Source: M3007 sp964550795 (GTDB lineage: Bacteria; Bacteroidota; Bacteroidia; Chitinophagales; Saprospiraceae). From it: a DNA stretch of 64,000 nucleotides. Location of the stretch: positions 38,515 to 102,514 of the forward strand of contig CAZKBH010000010.1 of assembly GCA_964550795.1 (NCBI GenBank), in the 5' to 3' direction. The notes below the pieces were generated by a model. It did no database searches. It had not been told where the DNA came from and saw only the letters and a program-made list of their open reading frames with translations. Each line of letters starts with the position of its first letter. Position 1 is the stretch's first letter. Below are positions 1 to 12,244 of this stretch, in pieces. A program made the translations under genes and the position numbers.

Positions 1-1
1 T

Positions 2-3000
2 CCGGTCGTTTTCACAGCAGGCAACAACTCTGTGATCCTTCGCGCAACGGACGGCTCCGGTAATATTGCCGTTTGTAACTTCACGGTAAGCGTACAAGAC
101 CAAACAGGTCCAACGGTTACCTGCCCGACTCCAACGGTCAACCCACTGTTGATTGGAAGTTGCTCGGCGGTTGCTACCTGGCCAAATCCAACGGCCACCG
201 ATAACTGTCCCGGGCCAATTAGCTTCTCTTCCACCTTCCCTTCCGGATTTAGTTTCCCTGGCGGCACGACGGTCGTGACCTATTCTGCCCAGGATGCAGC
301 TGGTAACATAGGCACCTGTACCTTTAACGTGGTGGTGAACGATAACCAGCCGCCCGTGGCCAATTGCAAAAACATAACGGTGAACCTTAGCAGCACCATC
401 GGTGCGGGCTCCGTGATGGTTAGCCCTGGGATGATAGACAANNNNNNNNNNCTGCGGCTACTTTTATGTGAGCGGCAATACCACCTACACTTGTGCCAAT
501 CTTGGCACAAACAACTACACCCTGCAAATTCAGGACGCTGCTGGAAACATGGCCTCTTGCGTGGGCGTGGTGACGGTGCAAGATGTGACTGCTCCGACCT
601 TCAACTGCCCCGCCAATGTCACAATCAATGCCAACGCCAACTGCGTAGGTATCGTGAGCGGCACGGCTACTGCCACCGACAACTGCAGCATTGTACAATA
701 CCAATACGACCTTAACCCACCCGCTGGTGTGTCTTTTGTCCTCTTGAACAATGGTGCTACGGCCAATCTCTCGAATATCCCTGCATTGCCTTTGGGTGTA
801 AACACAGTGACCCTTCGCGCCTCGGACGTAGCGGGGAACAGCAGTACCTGCGCCTATAACGTAACTGTTCGTGATGTTACCCCACCGGTGTTCGCAGGCG
901 TTCCTGCCAATACTACCGTGGCATGCGACGCGATTCCGCCCATTGTAAACCCAACGGCTACCGACAACTGCGGTACGGCTACTGTGGTATTTACTGGACA
1001 GGCCTTCACCACTGGATGCACTTACACGATTACCCGCACTTGGGTAGCGTCAGACAATGCAGTACCCGCTAACACTGTTTCAGTTAGCCAGGTGATCACG
1101 GTGCAAGACATCGTTGGACCTGTGTTTAACCCGGCCTTTATTCCAAGCGGCACGGTGAACATCAACGTTGCTGGCGCTTTGATTTGCACCGGAAACTACA
1201 CGTTGAACGTGATCAACTTCACCGACATTTTGGACGCTTGTGGTGATGTTTCAGGCATCGCGTTCACACTTGTTCCGGCAACCGGTGCACCCACTGCGGG
1301 CGTGTTGACTTTTGCGGCAGGCGTTTACACGCTTCCGGTTTCTTCGTTCCCAATAGGTACCAACGTAGTAACCTTGACGGCAACGGATGATTGTGGCAAT
1401 CCTACCACGAAAGTGATCAACATCATTGTGACGGATAATCAGGCGCCTGTTTTCCAAAACAATTACTCGGCTGCGCCGGGAGGACGTTGCGGACAGGTTT
1501 ACACCCTGCCCAACACGACCAATAACTGCGATCAGTTGTTTACCTGGTCGCGTCCGGTAATGGGTGACATCACGGATTGTGGAAATTTCACAGTGACGGA
1601 AACCATCAGCAATCCCACCGTACAAGCTTTTGTGAACCTGCTCAATCCATTTGGGGCAGTATTCCCGCCAGCATCTCCGGGCGTGATTGCACAGTTCCCG
1701 GTAGGCGAGACAACCGTTACTTACACGGCTACACAGGGCGCGAACGTGAGCACCTGCTCTTTCATCGTTAAAATTGTAGACACCCAGGCGCCAGTGATCA
1801 CTTGCCCTGGAGATCAGAACCTTTCGATTTCTTCAGCTTGTTCAGCTGCCGCAACGGTGCCAACCTATCCGGCGGCCACTATTGCTGACAACTGCCCAAA
1901 CAACGTAACGGTTAACCAAAGCCCGGCTCCAGGTTCTTTGGTTTCTAACGTGGTACCCGTAGTTCCAGGAAACAGCTTTGTTGTAACCCTTCAGGCAGTA
2001 GATAACTTCCCCAACAACCTCATGTCTGTGCCATGTACATTCACGGTTAATTTGTTGGACGGACAGTCGCCTGTGCCTTTGATTACCAGCTTGTCTGACA
2101 TTGTCAGCAACTGTACCAAAGACACCGTGGTAGCTCCTGGCGCGACGGATTGTAACGGGGTCAGCATTGATACCATCTGGGGGACTCCTTCCGTAGCGGT
2201 TATGATGATTTTGCCTCCTGCATATCCTGGTGGACCACCAAGCTACGTATTGAACCCCGGCAACTATGTAATCACCTGGTCATACTCGGATCCACAAAAT
2301 AACACCACTACGCAGCCACAAAATGTGTTCATTACGGTGGACAATACACCTCCTGTGGCAATCGCGCAAGCGTTGAATGTGAATTTGGATGCAATGGGCA
2401 ATGCTTTTATTACTGCGGTTCAATTGAACAATGGCAGCTTTGACCCAGACAATTGTGGCCCGATTGACCTCTCCATCCAAACAGGCGTTGGACCGAATTT
2501 TGTATATGTGGATACCCTGGATCTGGACTGCTCAAATCTTGCCAATATGGGCGTGAACACGGTTGTGTTCGCGGTAACAGATATCAATGGCAACGTTTCT
2601 ACGTTCCAGACTACGGTGACTGTTTTTGATGTGACGCCTCCTTTCTTTGTCAATCCTTGGACGGCTGGTCAGATGGACACCGTGATCCAGGCTTGTCAAC
2701 CTGTACCGGTTGCGGCTGATTTCCCGCAGACTGCTGCGGATCAGTGTGACCTCGTGGTCAATATAGCTTTAAATGAAACCTCTACGCAAGATACCGTTGG
2801 TTGTGCGAAGTACAGCTACGTGATCAACCGCAGATGGACCGCTACCGACGACTCTGGCAACGCTACCATTCGTACGCAACGAATCGTCGTGTCGGATACG
2901 CAAGCGCCTGTATTTGCGGCCAATACGCCCCTTATTGCCACGTTCAACACTGCGCCAAACGCCCTTGTGTGCAATGCTGCAGTGAATTTCAACATGGCTG

Positions 3001-6000
3001 ATTTTGTAAGTGATTGTCAGGATGCTGCGGATTTGACCATCACCAATACTTTGATTTCGGCTCCGATGGGCAATACGTTTATGATTCCTGCGGGCGGTAA
3101 CATCAGCGCGGCGAATTACCCGGTTGGTACGTACGTGGTTCGATTTAGAGCCACCGACAATTGTGGCAACAGTTCAACCTACGATTTGACGGTAGAAGTG
3201 GTAGATGCGACGCCTCCAACGGCTGTATGTATCAATGGCGTAAGTGCGTCACTGCAACCGTCTGGCACGGTAACCGTAACGGTCAATCAGTTTAACAACA
3301 ACAGCTACGACAACTGCTCCAGCACCCTTGGCCTGCTGATCCAACGCCTCGACCTGAACCCGCTCGAAACCCCAACCCCTTCGTTGGAGTACAATTGCGA
3401 CGATGCCGATGGCGTAACAGAGCACCCCGTTAAACTCTCTGTGACAGATGGCGTGGGTAATATGTCCATGTGTCTTACATACATCGTGATTCAGGACAAT
3501 GTTGCTCCGGTAATCACGTGCCCAGCAAACATTACCCTGGACTGTGCGGCCAATACGGCTCCGCAAGTACTTGGTTTTGCAACTGCACTAGACAACTGCC
3601 CGAACAACGTGATGATTGACTTCACGGATTCGTTGGGTGCTGGCTCTGGCAACGTTTGCGAATTGTTGACGCGTGTTTGGTCGGCCATGGATTTGGCTAA
3701 TAATGTTTCAACTTGCGCACAATTGATCAGCCTGCAAGACACCACGAAGCCTGTGCTGAGCGCTTATCCTCCGGATGAGACTATTAGTTGTTCTGTGCCA
3801 TTGCCTGCGCCTGCTGCAATTACGGCTACGGACAATTGCTCCTCGGTGGTTGCGGTTCAATTTGCGCAAGACACCATTAATATTGCACAAGGTCCTTGCG
3901 GACAGTTTACATACACCATTGTACGTACGCGTACGGCTGTGGATGATTGTGGAAATACAGAAGTACACACCCGCCTCATCAATGTGGAAGATGTTACGGC
4001 ACCAGAATTCTCTGGTATGCCCGATACCATTATCCTGAATACTTCGCAATTCCCGCCAAACGCTACCTGCACGGTGCCTTGGAACTTCAACGTGGGCCAA
4101 TTCCTCGAAGATTGCTCCCCAGACAGCATCATGGTCGTCACCAATGACGGACCATTTGGAAACGGGGCACTGGATCTTAGCGGGAACTACCCAATTGGCA
4201 GCTATTTTGTCAAGTTTGAGGCTACGGATGCCTGCGGAAATATTGGCAGGGACTCGCTTGTTATCATTGTTCAAGACAACAGCGTTCCAACCCTCGTTTG
4301 TAACAACAACGTAGTCATTGCACTCGGAACCAACGGGGAAGCAACGCTTTCCCCTATGGATATTGACCTCGGCAGCTCTGACAACTGTGCGATAGATACC
4401 TTAGCTCTGTCTCAGTCCATCTTCGATTGTGCTGACTTGGGTGTTCAAACCATTTCTCTGACGGCAACGGACATTTACGGAAACACCAATTCCTGTGTGG
4501 TAAATGTGGAAGTAACGCTCGGTGTGAACGCGGGTTTTGCCCTTACACTGACTTCAACTCCAGAGACATACTTTGGTGCTGGCGACGGTACTGCTACCGC
4601 GGTGGCAACTGGTGGTACAGGACTCTTCTCTTTCCTTTGGAGCAACGCAGCCATGGACACGACCTCCATGGTGAACGGACTAGATGCAGGTGTTTACACC
4701 GTATCTGTAACCGACGTGAATAGCGGCTGCTTCCTGGTTGATACCGTTGTAATTGGTGCTGGTGCAATCATCACCGTCAACGTTGGAACTGCTGACGGCT
4801 GTCAGGGAGAAACCCTTTCAATCCCGGTTACGGTGGATAACTTCATCCAGGTTTCAGGCTTCTCCTTCGGGTTGGACCTTGATAACATTGCGGCTGGTAC
4901 CATTACCGGAATTACCAACTTGAATGCTGCTTTTGCAGGGGCTCTTCTTGGAGTGAACACGATTTTCTGGACGCACCCAACCTTGGCTTCCATTGATCTG
5001 CCAAACGGTACCGTGTTATTCAACCTTGAAGTAACCTTGAGCAATGCTGCACAAGGCACAACCAGTGCAATTGTAGAATCAGCCATCCCGGCCTTGGTAT
5101 TCTTGCAAAACGGCACGGTTCAAGCGCCGATGGTGAATTTCAACAACGGTAGCGCTACGATTAGTTGCGTCGCAAACGACCTGCAAATTGCGGGCGATGT
5201 GTTCACTTGGAAAGTACCAACCCTCCCAGTTCCTGGCGTGGATATCACCCTCGGTGGTACTATCAACGGATTGGATGTAACGGCCCTCCCAGGTGCTGAG
5301 TATAGCTTCTTCGTGCCAAACAATGCAAATACTTTGGTTTCTGCCAGCAAGATCGCCACGGTCAAAAACCAGCAAATCAACGTGGGCGACATGCTTGGAA
5401 TTCAGGCACACGCAGCACAACAAGTATCCTTTACCAGCCCTTACCAATGGGTGGCTGCCGACATCAATGGCGACCAACGGGTAAACCTGGCGGACTACGC
5501 ATTCGTGCAGAAATATGTCCTCACCAACAATGCGAATTTCACGGATCCACAAGGCAATCAGGTAGGACCAAACTGGAAGTTTATTCCAGAATCATTCATG
5601 TTCATGCCTTTGCCAATCGGTAACCCACAGGGTCCGATGTCTAACCCGCTCAACAACCCGGTACCACCATCTACCATTGCCCGCGCAGGGGTGATGATGA
5701 ATTTCCTGGACGATGATTTCGTCGGTGTACTGATGGGTGACGTGAACGGTTCGGTAATACCAAACTTGACCAGTGGCGGCGGTGCTGAATTTGCAGAGGT
5801 GCTGAAGTTCCGTCTCGATGACCGTGCTATCCAAGCGGGTGAAATCGTGACGATTCCGTTCAAATCGGTAGATTTCACCAACGCACAAGCATATCAAATG
5901 ACCATTGCGTTTGATCCTACGGTGTTTGAATTGCAGGATATTCAGCCAGGTATTTTGCCAGGGCTGTCTGAAAATGATTTCGGAACCAATTACCTCGCAG

Positions 6001-6491
6001 ACGGCCTATTGACTACCCTGTGGGTAGGTGGCAAGCCGATGTCTTTCGACGACAACGAAACGCTGTTCTCCTTGACCTTCAAGGCTTTGGCCAATGTACC
6101 TGCTTTGTCGGGCGTGTTGCACAGCAGCTCTGAAATCACGGAAGCACTAGCAATTGATCAGGCGGGTAATTCCAAATCGGTTGATTTTGAATTCGTGTCT
6201 TCTGTGTCCACGGGCGAGGTAGAAAGCAAGGTGTTTGCGCTCTACCAAAACCAACCCAATCCATTCACATCGGTAACAACGATTTCGTTCCGTTTACCTG
6301 AATCTGGTCGTGCTACCTTGCGTGTGTTTAGTGCCGAAGGTCGTTTGGTGAAAACCGTGATTGGCGAATTTGCAGAAGGTATCAATGCTATCAATTTCCG
6401 CAAAGACGATATCGGCTCGAATGGGGTATTCTATTACGAATTGGAGACGCCCAAACACAGCGATCGCAAGAAGATGATTTTGATTGATTGA
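2..6491 (+). CDS. Giant HYR-repeat surface protein with dockerin-like and T9SS type A sorting domains (5' partial)
   Basis: Reading is open from base 2 to the gap at 442-451 and resumes in another frame at 453. Both sides are HYR-type Ig-like sequence, so I treat this as one gene; at least 2,150 residues are visible and the N terminus lies outside. About fifteen HYR modules (recurring A-T-D-N-C-like motifs with paired cysteines) fill the region up to about 4500. Then follow an SprB-like repeat (about 4540-4750), a cohesin-like beta domain (about 4765-5160), a dockerin-like calcium loop (D-I-N-G-D-Q-R-V-N, about 5458-5525) with a second G-D-V-N-G loop near 5737, a second cohesin-like domain (about 5797-6190) and a type A T9SS sorting domain beginning Y-Q-N-Q-P-N-P-F (about 6240-6491). 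Expected role: secreted, surface-attached adhesin or scaffold. The cohesin and dockerin calls rest on motif resemblance. Confidence 0.85.
442..451. other. Assembly gap (10 N) inside the first HYR gene
   Basis: Ten N. The frame before it ends in ...S-P-G-M-I-D and the frame after it begins C-G-Y-F-Y-V-S-G. In a HYR module these would be separated by only a few residues around the D-N-C motif, so the true gap is probably short. The N count is a placeholder. Confidence 0.97.
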
Positions 6492-6499
6492 ATTTGATA

Positions 6500-6646
6500 G
6501 TGGTCTGCCTTACGAGGTTGGCAAGGGTTTATGTAAGTTTGCAGTCTTGAATTTTGTACTCAACACAGTGTATACGACACTTTTGGAACAAATTTCAAGT
6601 TTTTTCAGACTTCATAAATTTTTGCCAACCTTGTGGGGCAGACCAC
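6500..6646. repeat. Long-range inverted repeat between the two giant HYR genes
   Basis: A 25-bp left arm (6500-6524) and a 25-bp right arm (6622-6646) match in two blocks of 10 bp, gtggtctgcc and aggttggcaa, around a 5-bp mismatched centre. They enclose about 97 bp. The right arm is followed by a T run. A -7-like box TAAGTTTG sits inside at 6534-6541 without a -33 partner. It could be a long hairpin acting as a terminator or attenuator between the genes, or the ends of a small mobile repeat; function is inferred. Confidence 0.55.
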
Positions 6647-6701
6647 CTTTTTGAATTCTACGAGGTTACCCTCCATCTCTAATAGTTTGATATTGAACAC
6701 C

Positions 6702-9700
6702 ATGAGAAATATTTTCTTAATCCTATTATTGCTTGCAGCAGGGGTTTTTACCAATAAAACCTCCGCCCAGGCTGTCATCCTGAAAGCCGACACTGTACAG
6801 GTGCCGTGCATTTCTACCGATACATTTCTTGTTCCAATCCGACTCGACAACTTTACCAACGTCTCGGGTCTGCAATTCACTTTGCAATGGGACACCAACC
6901 GGCTCGATTATGTGTATGTGTCCATGCTCCACCCACAGTTCCAAGGGGTCGGCTTTGACACCTTGCCCGCAACCCTTGCACAAGGGATTTTGACCTTTGC
7001 ATGGACAGATTTGCTTGGGCTGAGCCTTCCATCCAATACCGTCTTGTTCAATGTTGCGTTTACGCGCATTGGCGGCCCCCAAACCCCCGTTGCATTCGTC
7101 AATACCCCCACAACCATTACGGTTTTTGACAACCAATTCAACGAAGTACCCTCAGAATCGTACAATGGAGCTGTACAGCCCATCGACGATGACCCCCCCA
7201 GTATTAACTGCCCGGCCAATGTAATTGCAAATGCGCCTGGTTCAGTGGCGATCCCCAATATTCCGCCTGTATTGACCGACAACTGCGGCGTACCCGGTGC
7301 AGGATGGTCGTCCGTAGGTGCAACCATGGCAAATTTCCCGAATGACCCGGATGCAAGTGATGCCGTATTCAATCTCGGCAACAGTGTCGTTACTTACACT
7401 GCGACAGACGCAGGAGGCAATACTGCAAGTTGCAGCTTCGAGATTTTGGTCGAGTTCGCCATTTCCAGTACAGACCTGACCTTGATCGCGAATCCGAACA
7501 ACCAGGCCTCTTGTGGTGAAACGGTCACCATTGACGTATTGGCTTTTAATTTTGACAGCATTGCCGGATTACAGTTTTCGATGGAGTGGCCATTTGCCGC
7601 ACTCGAATTTGTTTCGGTTACCAATACAAACGTTCCGCTGGACATTGACTTGACCAATTTTGATGTCAGCGCCTCGAATGACGGACTACTTTCTTTTGTT
7701 TGGGTCAGTGCCAACCTGAGTGGTGCATCTGTCCCCGACAGTGAAGTCCTTTTTACCCTGACCTTTAATGTTTTAGGATCAGGAGACTTGAATTTTGGCG
7801 CCAATCCAACAGCGCCCTTTGCTTTCACGGGCACTGTTTTCCCACCCGAAGAAATCCCGCTGGCAACCTTTGGGACAGCCATTATGGTAACGGACACAGT
7901 AGCACCTACCATTACTTGCCCTTCTGACACCATGGTTTTGGGCCTCGGTGCCACGGCATTACAAGGCATTGCCCCATTGAGTGTGACCGACAACTGTGCG
8001 GCCCCCCAAGTAGGCTGGATGGTTTCAGGTGCTACCAATGGCAGCTTCCCGAACGATCCCGACGCGAGCGGCGCCTTGTTTAATCTGGGTTCCAGCACGG
8101 TCACTTATACTGCAACGGATGCTGGCGGCAACACCGCAACTTGCTCGTTCAATGTAACGGTAGAGTTCGGGATTACGACCACCGACCTGACCTTCATCGC
8201 AAACAGCACCAATGCTGCCTGTGGTGGAAGTTTCGGCGTGGATATCACGGCTTTGAATTTTGAAACCGTGGCAGCAGCGCAGTTTACCATCAATTGGGAC
8301 GCCGCGATTTTTCAATTCATTGATGTGACAAACCTCAACCTCCCACTCGGTATTAACCTAAGTAATTTCGGGGTTGACAGCGTGGGCGTTGGCTTTATCA
8401 CGTTCGCCTGGACGAGTAGTGATCTCAACGGTCTCTCCGTCCTGAATGGCGATGTGATCTTTACGCTGAATTTTGATCTGATAGCCAATTTGCCGTCCGG
8501 TATCTTGTTTAGCGATGACCCGACTTTGCGAATCGCATTTGACGGTGGCTCATTTGACCAGATTCCTGTCATGACGGTAGACGGTCAGGTAAATGTCTTG
8601 GACACGGTTCCTCCGGTGATTGTTTGTCCAACACCCGCACCAGTAGATGCTGCGCAAGGGCAACTGACGGCTCCGGTAACGGGGCTTCAGCCAATCACAT
8701 TGACCGACAACTGCGGCGGTATCCCCTCGCTGACCTACACCCAAACAGGGGCAACAGCTAATAGCGGAAATGGCAATGCAAATGGCACTTACAATGCCGG
8801 AACAACAACCGTGATTTACACCGCCACCGATGCAAACGGTAATTCGGCTACCTGCTCCTTCTTAGTAGTGGTCAATGCTGAAAATCCTGTGATTTTGCAA
8901 TTGGACACGGTTGACCTGGGCTGCCAGGGCGCACCTACACAAATTACAGTCAACCTTACAGTTGAAAATTTTATTGACATTATTGGCCTTCAATTTGGTC
9001 TGGAATGGGATCCGCTCGTGCTTCAACTTCAGGTGCCAGTCCCCATTCAGTACATCACCCAAGGGCCGTCACCAATTTTTGTCAACCAGCCCAATGGCAC
9101 CCTTGCGTTTTTCGGCGGGCACCCCGACTGGCCGGATGTTCCCAATGATTCTACTATTCTGACTTTGACCTTCAACGTGTTGGATGTCAATGGATTAGCG
9201 GGCACTTTCTTGTCGTTTGTGGGGCCTTTTGATGCCTTGAATGGCAACTTTGCGCCAGTGGCAGTACAGACCATCAACGGGGCGTTCACGTTCACGCTGG
9301 ACAATACCCCCCCCGTGGTTACCTGTCCTACGGATACGGTTCTGACTGCTCCAAGCATATCTTGCGAAGCCACCTTTATTCCGCTCATTCCTGCGGCGAC
9401 GGATGATTGTGGGCCGATTGCCAGTATTTCAATTGTGCCTGATACCACGATTTTTTACACGGGCGCTCCCACGTTACTCACGTACACCGTCACGGATGAA
9501 GCTGGTAACACCACTACCTGCGAAATCTCGGTGACGGTGTTGGACGTTACCGCTCCGGTGCTTACGAACTGCCCAATCGGGCCAGTTTTTGCCGATGCGG
9601 ATTCCAATTGTCAGGCAATTGTTACCTGGATGGATCCAATGTTCCAGGATGCATGTGACTCGATTCTGAGCATTGTACCGGACTATGTTTCTGGTGCGCT

Positions 9701-12113
9701 CTTTACTTTGGGAACCACATTAGTAAATATTACCGCAACAGATGCCTCCGGCAATACCACCACCTGCTCTTTTGATGTGGTGGTGCGCGATGTAACCGCT
9801 CCAAGCATTATTTGCCCGGCGGATACGGTAATTGTACCAACAAATGGTTGTGACGCAGTCGTGAACTTTGCCATGCCCATGGCAACGGATGCCTGCGATA
9901 ATGATATGAACGTAATTTGCAGTGACTCTTCAGGCACCTTGTTCACGGGGATTACTACGGTTACGTGTGCGGTCCTGGATGATGCGGGAAATCTGGCCCA
10001 GTGTAATTTCACCATCACAATTCAGGATACGATTGCGCCTGTTTTCCCAATGGGTTGTCCTGCAGATATTATGGTGGTTTCGGCTTCCGGCAACTGCGGT
10101 GCGAACCCGACCTGGCAGGATCCGCAGGCAACCGACAACTGTGATCCAAGTGTGAACCTGTTGTCCGTTCCTGCTTCCGGGATGTTTTTGGGCGCGCAAG
10201 CTGCACCGCATATCATCACCTACACGGCTACGGATGATTTGTGTAATTCTGCAACCTGTACCTTCAATGTAACAGTCACGGATGCAACCGCACCCGTGTT
10301 GGCCAACTGCCCAACGCTGCCAATTTTTGTAGTTTTGGATGTTGATTCTTGTACCGCAACGCTGAACTGGACCCCTCCAACGGTATCGGATAATTGCCCT
10401 GGCGTGACCTTGACCTCCAACTTGCAGCCTGGCATTTTTGTCACAGGTGATACCATGGTGGTTTACACGGCCACAGATGCTTCTGGAAATACCTCCACCT
10501 GCTTTTTCAATGTAGCGGTTCGGGATGTGATTCCGCCTGTTTTAATTGGCTGCCCAACCACGCCGATTATTATCCAAAATGGGGATCCTTGTGGTACACC
10601 TGTTGATTTTCCTTTCCCCACGGGATCGGATAATTGCACCCCGGAAGCGGATTTGGTGTTTTCCTCGTCCTTTTTACCCAATGATACTTTCAATATCGGA
10701 ATTAATACATTTACCGTACGATTAACCGATGCGAGCGGCAATTTTGTGGAGTGCGACATTACCGTGACGATTTTGGGGCAAACACCGGGCTTTACCGGTG
10801 TTCCGAACATCCCGGCAATTGATGGTTGTGAAGCAGTGGTGACCTGGATATCGCCTGTTCCGGTGGGATTCTGTCCACCAGTACAAATTGACTCCACCCA
10901 CGCTTCTGGCAGTATTTTCCCAATTGGAATCACCCCGGTGACGTACACGGCCACGGATTCCTTCGGGCGTACCGCCTCGGTCACTTTCAATGTTGTGGTT
11001 ACGGAGAATGTCGCGCCAGTATTTGATTGTCCGGTGAGTCCGATTATGGTCAATATTGGAGGCGGTATCTTGTCCGATCCAAGTGGATTTTTGCTCACTG
11101 CAAGTGCTACGCCGAACTGCGATGCAGTGGTGTTAACATATAATTTGCCGAATGCAACCGACAACTGCGTAACGCCCACGGTAACCCTGCTTCAGGGTTT
11201 GCCATCAGGCGGTCTTTTCCAAATCGGATTTAATGAACTCTTGTTCAGAGCAGTAGATTCTTCTGGGAATTTGGCGCAATGTGCCGTGTTTATTGAAGTA
11301 ACTGGTTTGCCAGCTTTAGAGGCCAGCGTAGACCCAAATCCGGGTTGTGCGGGTGAAATGGTTACGATTTCAACTGCAAATATCCCTGGTGCAACCTACA
11401 CTTGGATAGGCCCTGTAACTTCCACAACCAACACTGTGACCATTAATAGCCTGAATAGTCAGAACGACGGAGTTTACATCGTATCGGCCAATATCAATGG
11501 CTGTGCTACCCCAGCGGATACCGTAACCGTTTTCCTAACGACCCAGCCAGTGGCTATGAATGATCTGACCTACTCCATTAATCCTGGAGAAACGCTGACT
11601 TTCCCGAGTGTTTTGATCAATGATCAGCTCTCTCCTGCTTTTGATTTCAGTATTTGTGACACGACTGCTTTGCAAGGCCTGATGATGAATACTGCAGATG
11701 GTACATTTACCTACACCGCTGGAGAAGAACCTGGAATGGTTTCGTTCTTTTACACGGTTTGCTCCAGAAGTTGTGATCTCGAAGATCAGGCAGCGGTAAC
11801 CATCACGATCAATGACACGAAATGTGTGTTTATTCCGAATATCATTACTCCAAACGGGGATGGAATAAATGACTGGTTTGAAATTCCCTGCCTTGACACA
11901 GGACTTTTCCGTGAAAACTCGCTGGTAGTGTACAGCCAATGGGGCGATAAAGTGTTCGAAGCATCGCCGTACAGCAACGATCCAAATTTGGCTTGGCGCG
12001 GTACCCTGAATGGCGAACCGGGTAGAGATGTGCCGGACGGTGTTTATTTCTACATCTTCAAAGCTGGTGGAAATATTGCGCCTATGAAAGGCTTTCTGGA
12101 AGTGTTCCGTTAA
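6702..12113 (+). CDS. Giant HYR/cohesin-like surface protein with T9SS type B (gliding-motility-type) C-terminal domain
   Basis: 1,803 residues from the ATG at 6702, chosen because it opens a clear signal peptide (MRNIFLILLLLAAGVF...SAQ). Longer readings add only unlikely sequence upstream. The N-terminal half alternates cohesin-like beta modules (about residues 24-150, 254-385, 490-620, 727-865) with HYR modules. A run of about eight HYR modules follows, then an Ig-like segment and a tail domain. The last roughly 95 residues are the CHU_C/type B sorting domain, with the hallmark F-I-P-N-I-I-T-P-N-G-D-G-I-N-D. Type B cargo usually depends on a PorP/SprF-like partner, and one is encoded next. 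Expected role: secreted through T9SS and held at the cell surface as an adhesin. The ligand is unknown. Confidence 0.9.
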   Translation: MRNIFLILLLLAAGVFTNKTSAQAVILKADTVQVPCISTDTFLVPIRLDNFTNVSGLQFTLQWDTNRLDYVYVSMLHPQFQGVGFDTLPATLAQGILTFAWTDLLGLSLPSNTVLFNVAFTRIGGPQTPVAFVNTPTTITVFDNQFNEVPSESYNGAVQPIDDDPPSINCPANVIANAPGSVAIPNIPPVLTDNCGVPGAGWSSVGATMANFPNDPDASDAVFNLGNSVVTYTATDAGGNTASCSFEILVEFAISSTDLTLIANPNNQASCGETVTIDVLAFNFDSIAGLQFSMEWPFAALEFVSVTNTNVPLDIDLTNFDVSASNDGLLSFVWVSANLSGASVPDSEVLFTLTFNVLGSGDLNFGANPTAPFAFTGTVFPPEEIPLATFGTAIMVTDTVAPTITCPSDTMVLGLGATALQGIAPLSVTDNCAAPQVGWMVSGATNGSFPNDPDASGALFNLGSSTVTYTATDAGGNTATCSFNVTVEFGITTTDLTFIANSTNAACGGSFGVDITALNFETVAAAQFTINWDAAIFQFIDVTNLNLPLGINLSNFGVDSVGVGFITFAWTSSDLNGLSVLNGDVIFTLNFDLIANLPSGILFSDDPTLRIAFDGGSFDQIPVMTVDGQVNVLDTVPPVIVCPTPAPVDAAQGQLTAPVTGLQPITLTDNCGGIPSLTYTQTGATANSGNGNANGTYNAGTTTVIYTATDANGNSATCSFLVVVNAENPVILQLDTVDLGCQGAPTQITVNLTVENFIDIIGLQFGLEWDPLVLQLQVPVPIQYITQGPSPIFVNQPNGTLAFFGGHPDWPDVPNDSTILTLTFNVLDVNGLAGTFLSFVGPFDALNGNFAPVAVQTINGAFTFTLDNTPPVVTCPTDTVLTAPSISCEATFIPLIPAATDDCGPIASISIVPDTTIFYTGAPTLLTYTVTDEAGNTTTCEISVTVLDVTAPVLTNCPIGPVFADADSNCQAIVTWMDPMFQDACDSILSIVPDYVSGALFTLGTTLVNITATDASGNTTTCSFDVVVRDVTAPSIICPADTVIVPTNGCDAVVNFAMPMATDACDNDMNVICSDSSGTLFTGITTVTCAVLDDAGNLAQCNFTITIQDTIAPVFPMGCPADIMVVSASGNCGANPTWQDPQATDNCDPSVNLLSVPASGMFLGAQAAPHIITYTATDDLCNSATCTFNVTVTDATAPVLANCPTLPIFVVLDVDSCTATLNWTPPTVSDNCPGVTLTSNLQPGIFVTGDTMVVYTATDASGNTSTCFFNVAVRDVIPPVLIGCPTTPIIIQNGDPCGTPVDFPFPTGSDNCTPEADLVFSSSFLPNDTFNIGINTFTVRLTDASGNFVECDITVTILGQTPGFTGVPNIPAIDGCEAVVTWISPVPVGFCPPVQIDSTHASGSIFPIGITPVTYTATDSFGRTASVTFNVVVTENVAPVFDCPVSPIMVNIGGGILSDPSGFLLTASATPNCDAVVLTYNLPNATDNCVTPTVTLLQGLPSGGLFQIGFNELLFRAVDSSGNLAQCAVFIEVTGLPALEASVDPNPGCAGEMVTISTANIPGATYTWIGPVTSTTNTVTINSLNSQNDGVYIVSANINGCATPADTVTVFLTTQPVAMNDLTYSINPGETLTFPSVLINDQLSPAFDFSICDTTALQGLMMNTADGTFTYTAGEEPGMVSFFYTVCSRSCDLEDQAAVTITINDTKCVFIPNIITPNGDGINDWFEIPCLDTGLFRENSLVVYSQWGDKVFEASPYSNDPNLAWRGTLNGEPGRDVPDGVYFYIFKAGGNIAPMKGFLEVFR

Positions 12114-12125
12114 AAACAAATTGAA

Positions 12126-12167
12126 GGTGTTGAGCATCATGAGGAATGTCCTTATCTGCTCAACACC
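12126..12167 (+). terminator. Hairpin after the second HYR gene
   Basis: An 11-bp perfect stem, ggtgttgagca (12126-12136) with tgctcaacacc (12157-12167), and a 20-nt loop that can itself pair partly. It starts 13 nt after the stop codon. There is no proper T run afterwards, so it may attenuate transcription or protect the 3' end rather than terminate fully. Confidence 0.4.
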
Positions 12168-12244
12168 CTCAAAATTTACCATATTATCGTTGTAATCCTG
12201 CACAACGCCTTAAACCTTCACAACGTGCTAAACACGATTTTAAA

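Noticed and set aside
2..6491. Two separate genes on either side of the first gap, or a real frameshift
   Set aside because: Both sides are continuous HYR sequence and the 10-N placeholder alone explains the frame change.
10463..11179. Long antisense frame in the second HYR gene
   Set aside because: Repeated V-T-T/S-V-A strings mirror the HYR repeats on the other strand; a by-product of the repeat codons.
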